This document shows positions 61,900 to 64,000 of a DNA stretch of 64,000 nt, piece by piece. Both the position numbers and the translations under genes were made by a program. The notes under the pieces are model-generated. The model ran no database searches and was not told where the DNA came from. It saw only the letters and a list, made by a program, of their open reading frames with translations. The DNA is from Agrocybe praecox. Taxonomy: Eukaryota > Basidiomycota > Agaricomycetes > Agaricales > Agrocybaceae. The stretch spans positions 3,658,001-3,722,000 of the forward strand of contig OZ024844.1 of the NCBI GenBank assembly GCA_964017145.1. The letters are read 5' to 3'. Position 1 is the first letter of the stretch, and the number at the start of each line of letters is the position of its first letter.

Positions 61900-63301
61900 C
61901 GACTCCTAAAACAAGGGCTGATACAAGGGGTTTGCGACGATAATCACTTCGGAGTCGACAAAGGCGCGTGACTACGGTTGTCCAATTGAATGTCGACCTT
62001 TCTCAAACCATAACCTGCATTCCCCTAGCATCCTATCGATCATAATAACTACTAGGAAAATAACTTGACTGTTGCCATTTATTTCCACTCAGAAACCATA
62101 ACTTTTGCTATACGATTCATGGGATTTATGTCATTGACTCTCCGGAACGAAATACATAGTGTGACAGTGCTCTGTCGCGCAGATTAGATGACACGATTTG
62201 CGGTCGTGAGAAATGGACTCGCTAGATCCAGGCATTCGCTTTAAAAAGCTTTTGAATATGCCTGAATAGTTGAGTCTCATCGAAGTATATCTATATATCA
62301 CCCAAAGTTTGAAGGAAGGAATAACAATGCACTCATAAAGACTCGTTGAAGGTGGATGCCGATTATCGGCAACTAATCGGTGCCTGATCAACATCATGCC
62401 GATAAAGGTCACATTTTTTCAGAACCCCGAACGCAGTGTTTAGGAAATTGTTTCTGTCGCAAAACCCATATTTTATACATGAGCAATCTAATGAAGCTTG
62501 TTCATCTGGATTATGAGGTGCGATAGGCTAATGGCAAGAAGGTTTATCAATTTCCATAATTTAACACCAATATGGGAGGGCTGCTGGACACACAAGGGCG
62601 TGAGAAGCCGGATAGCGGCATACATTGGCTTGTGCGCGTTTCTCTTCTGTTTCGGCCTCGGGATTCTGTTCAACTTACGGTTCAAAGGCCTGTTGAAGGT
62701 CTCTATTTTGATCATGTTCCGACCATATCTGCTCTCGAAGTTCCATAAATGGGTTTCTGTAACCCGTGTATCACCTTGTTCTGTGTGGCCAGATAATCAA
62801 TCACCAAGGTTTGTTCCAGAGCTTGGGATACTTGTCTGACACATAACACCATTCATTTCAATTCGCCATGATGCAAGCACACGGCAAGGAAGGAATGCCC
62901 ATAACTGACTGCGGTTAAAAATAATAACATACCGAGGTTCACGAATCTTGCAACGAGGTTTTGATCTTCCATCAAGTGCGACCCACAAAGACACCTTAAA
63001 TGACCCCCACAAGGCAATGAGGCGAATGATTGATTGATTTCATCAAAATAATTATCCCTAAAAGGCTCTCCACTAGTCTAGGTAGCGAACAAAAGGAGGT
63101 CTTGATATCTTTCCTTGCTTCGGTCATTCGGTGCCAGGTGGATGTACAATTATCCTCGTTGCCCACACGCTAGTACAGGGTGAAGGACTCTGAATTTATA
63201 AAAGGATGTTCTTGTGTGATTGCTCTGTCTTTCTTACTATCCACCATCCTGCCCACTTGGTACTCCCCTGAAATACGAGGTTTGTCTCTTCTATCTTAAT
63301 C
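61900..63301. other. Intergenic, upstream of the forkhead gene
   Basis: About 1.4 kb. An open frame at 62498-62839 with a hydrophobic centre (IGLCAFLFCFGLGILFNL) matches nothing I know. A TATAAAAGG box lies near 63197-63205, about 100 bp before the forkhead ATG, and is a plausible core promoter. Confidence 0.45.
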
Positions 63302-64000
63302 ATGCCGCGACAAAGGACAAACATATCTGGTGAGGAATATTGCTGCCAGAGCTAAACTTCCTCTGATCCTTCCTCAAATAATTAGCGCGTCATAATCAAA
63401 CCCAGGAATATCCCTCCGTCTTCGCCTCCGCCTCCTCTAGTGCCTACAGTTCCCCGGTATCAAATTGTCATGCGAGGCTTACGGAGCCAAAGAGTTACGA
63501 TTTTGATGTGTACTGGAACCATTTGAACGAAAGTGAGTGATTTTAACCTCCTTTCATATTGCAGTTCTAACCTTAATAATCTTCAGTAAACGAACGAGTA
63601 ATAAGACAGCTTATTGCAAGATTGAAGCTGGGACCAGTACCACACCACGTTCCATTGACGCTCGATATCCTGGCGAATCGCCTCCCCTCCGCGCACCCCA
63701 ACTATCTTTTATTGGCAGCACTAGCTATCTTTGGTTCCGCAGAGAAGAAGTTGAAGTTAGCGGATATATATCGCGCCATCGATGAGAAATTCCCAAATTT
63801 GATCACAGACCGTCCTGCTTACCAGGTGAGCCGCAGTCGATAAATAGCCTTCATGATTTTGTTTTGACTTATACATGATGTCCAGCGATCTCTACGACAC
63901 AAGCTCTCTTTAGAGCCCATGTTCGTTAACATCAAACCGTCTATTAACGACCTCCATAGCGGAAGAGGCAATTTTTGGATTGTAGATGGGAGCCGAATCC
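63302..64000 (+). CDS. Forkhead transcription factor, 5' part
   Basis: Gene truncated by the window end. Exons 63302-63329, 63386-63532, 63587-63825 and 63886 onward. It begins MPRQRTNISARHNQTQEYPS and has a short Ser-rich leader. From about residue 105 comes a forkhead (winged-helix) domain: HPNYLLLAALAIFGSAEKKLKLADIYRAIDEKFPNL (helices 1-2), DRPAYQRSLRHKLSLEPMFVNIKP (recognition helix, here RSLRHKLSL against the usual NSIRHNLSL), then GRGNFWIVDGS (wing). The Asn to Arg/Lys changes in the recognition helix are notable. Such factors bind DNA in the nucleus; the target genes are unknown. Confidence 0.88.

Overview
The window looks like nuclear DNA of an Agaricomycete (mushroom-forming basidiomycete). 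Almost every gene is split by short introns of about 45-70 nt with GTRNGY donors and AG acceptors, coding exons are small, and the families fit: a COG6 with an acidic tail, a GH5 exo-beta-1,3-glucanase, basidiomycete-style F-box/LRR-like proteins, a SAP protein, a Crypton-type tyrosine recombinase and expanded XPG nucleases. I assembled gene models by hand by joining exons in frame. The species cannot be named from the sequence.

Layout. 1-1864: 3' part of an MFS monocarboxylate-type transporter. 3.4-11.5 kb: a family of four F-box-like genes in graded states (two intact, one frameshifted, one relic) surrounding an intact ING/PHD chromatin gene. 11.5-14.2 kb: a relic of an APH-family kinase convergent with an intact serine beta-lactamase-like gene. 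16.2-21.6 kb: a compact cassette of three intact genes, a SAP-domain protein convergent with a tyrosine recombinase and then an XPG/FEN-type nuclease. This is the best candidate for an unusual mobile system. 21.6-28.6 kb: gene-poor, repeat-like DNA with a few orphan exon-like pieces. 28.7-37.1 kb: housekeeping genes (eIF4A, a dual-specificity phosphatase, F1-ATPase epsilon, a Rab GTPase). 38.9-44.8 kb: COG6 and a membrane-anchored GH5. 47.5-51 kb: an unknown protein divergent from a SWIM+RING protein. 52.27-52.82 kb: a MITE-like element with long terminal inverted repeats and a 3-bp target duplication. 53.8-58.7 kb: a BTB protein and an ABC transporter. 59.1-61.9 kb: a second, inverted copy of the beta-lactamase/APH-kinase pair. 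63.3 kb to the end: the start of a forkhead transcription factor.

Main observations. (1) The SAP/tyrosine recombinase/XPG cassette has all catalytic residues I can check and no disabling mutation. (2) A block of about 2.7 kb holding beta-lactamase plus kinase occurs twice in inverted orientation about 45 kb apart. Both lactamases are intact and equal in length, while the two kinase copies have decayed in different places. (3) A 543-bp MITE is flanked by TGA/TGA. Functional assignments rest on motif recognition by eye; no database search was possible.
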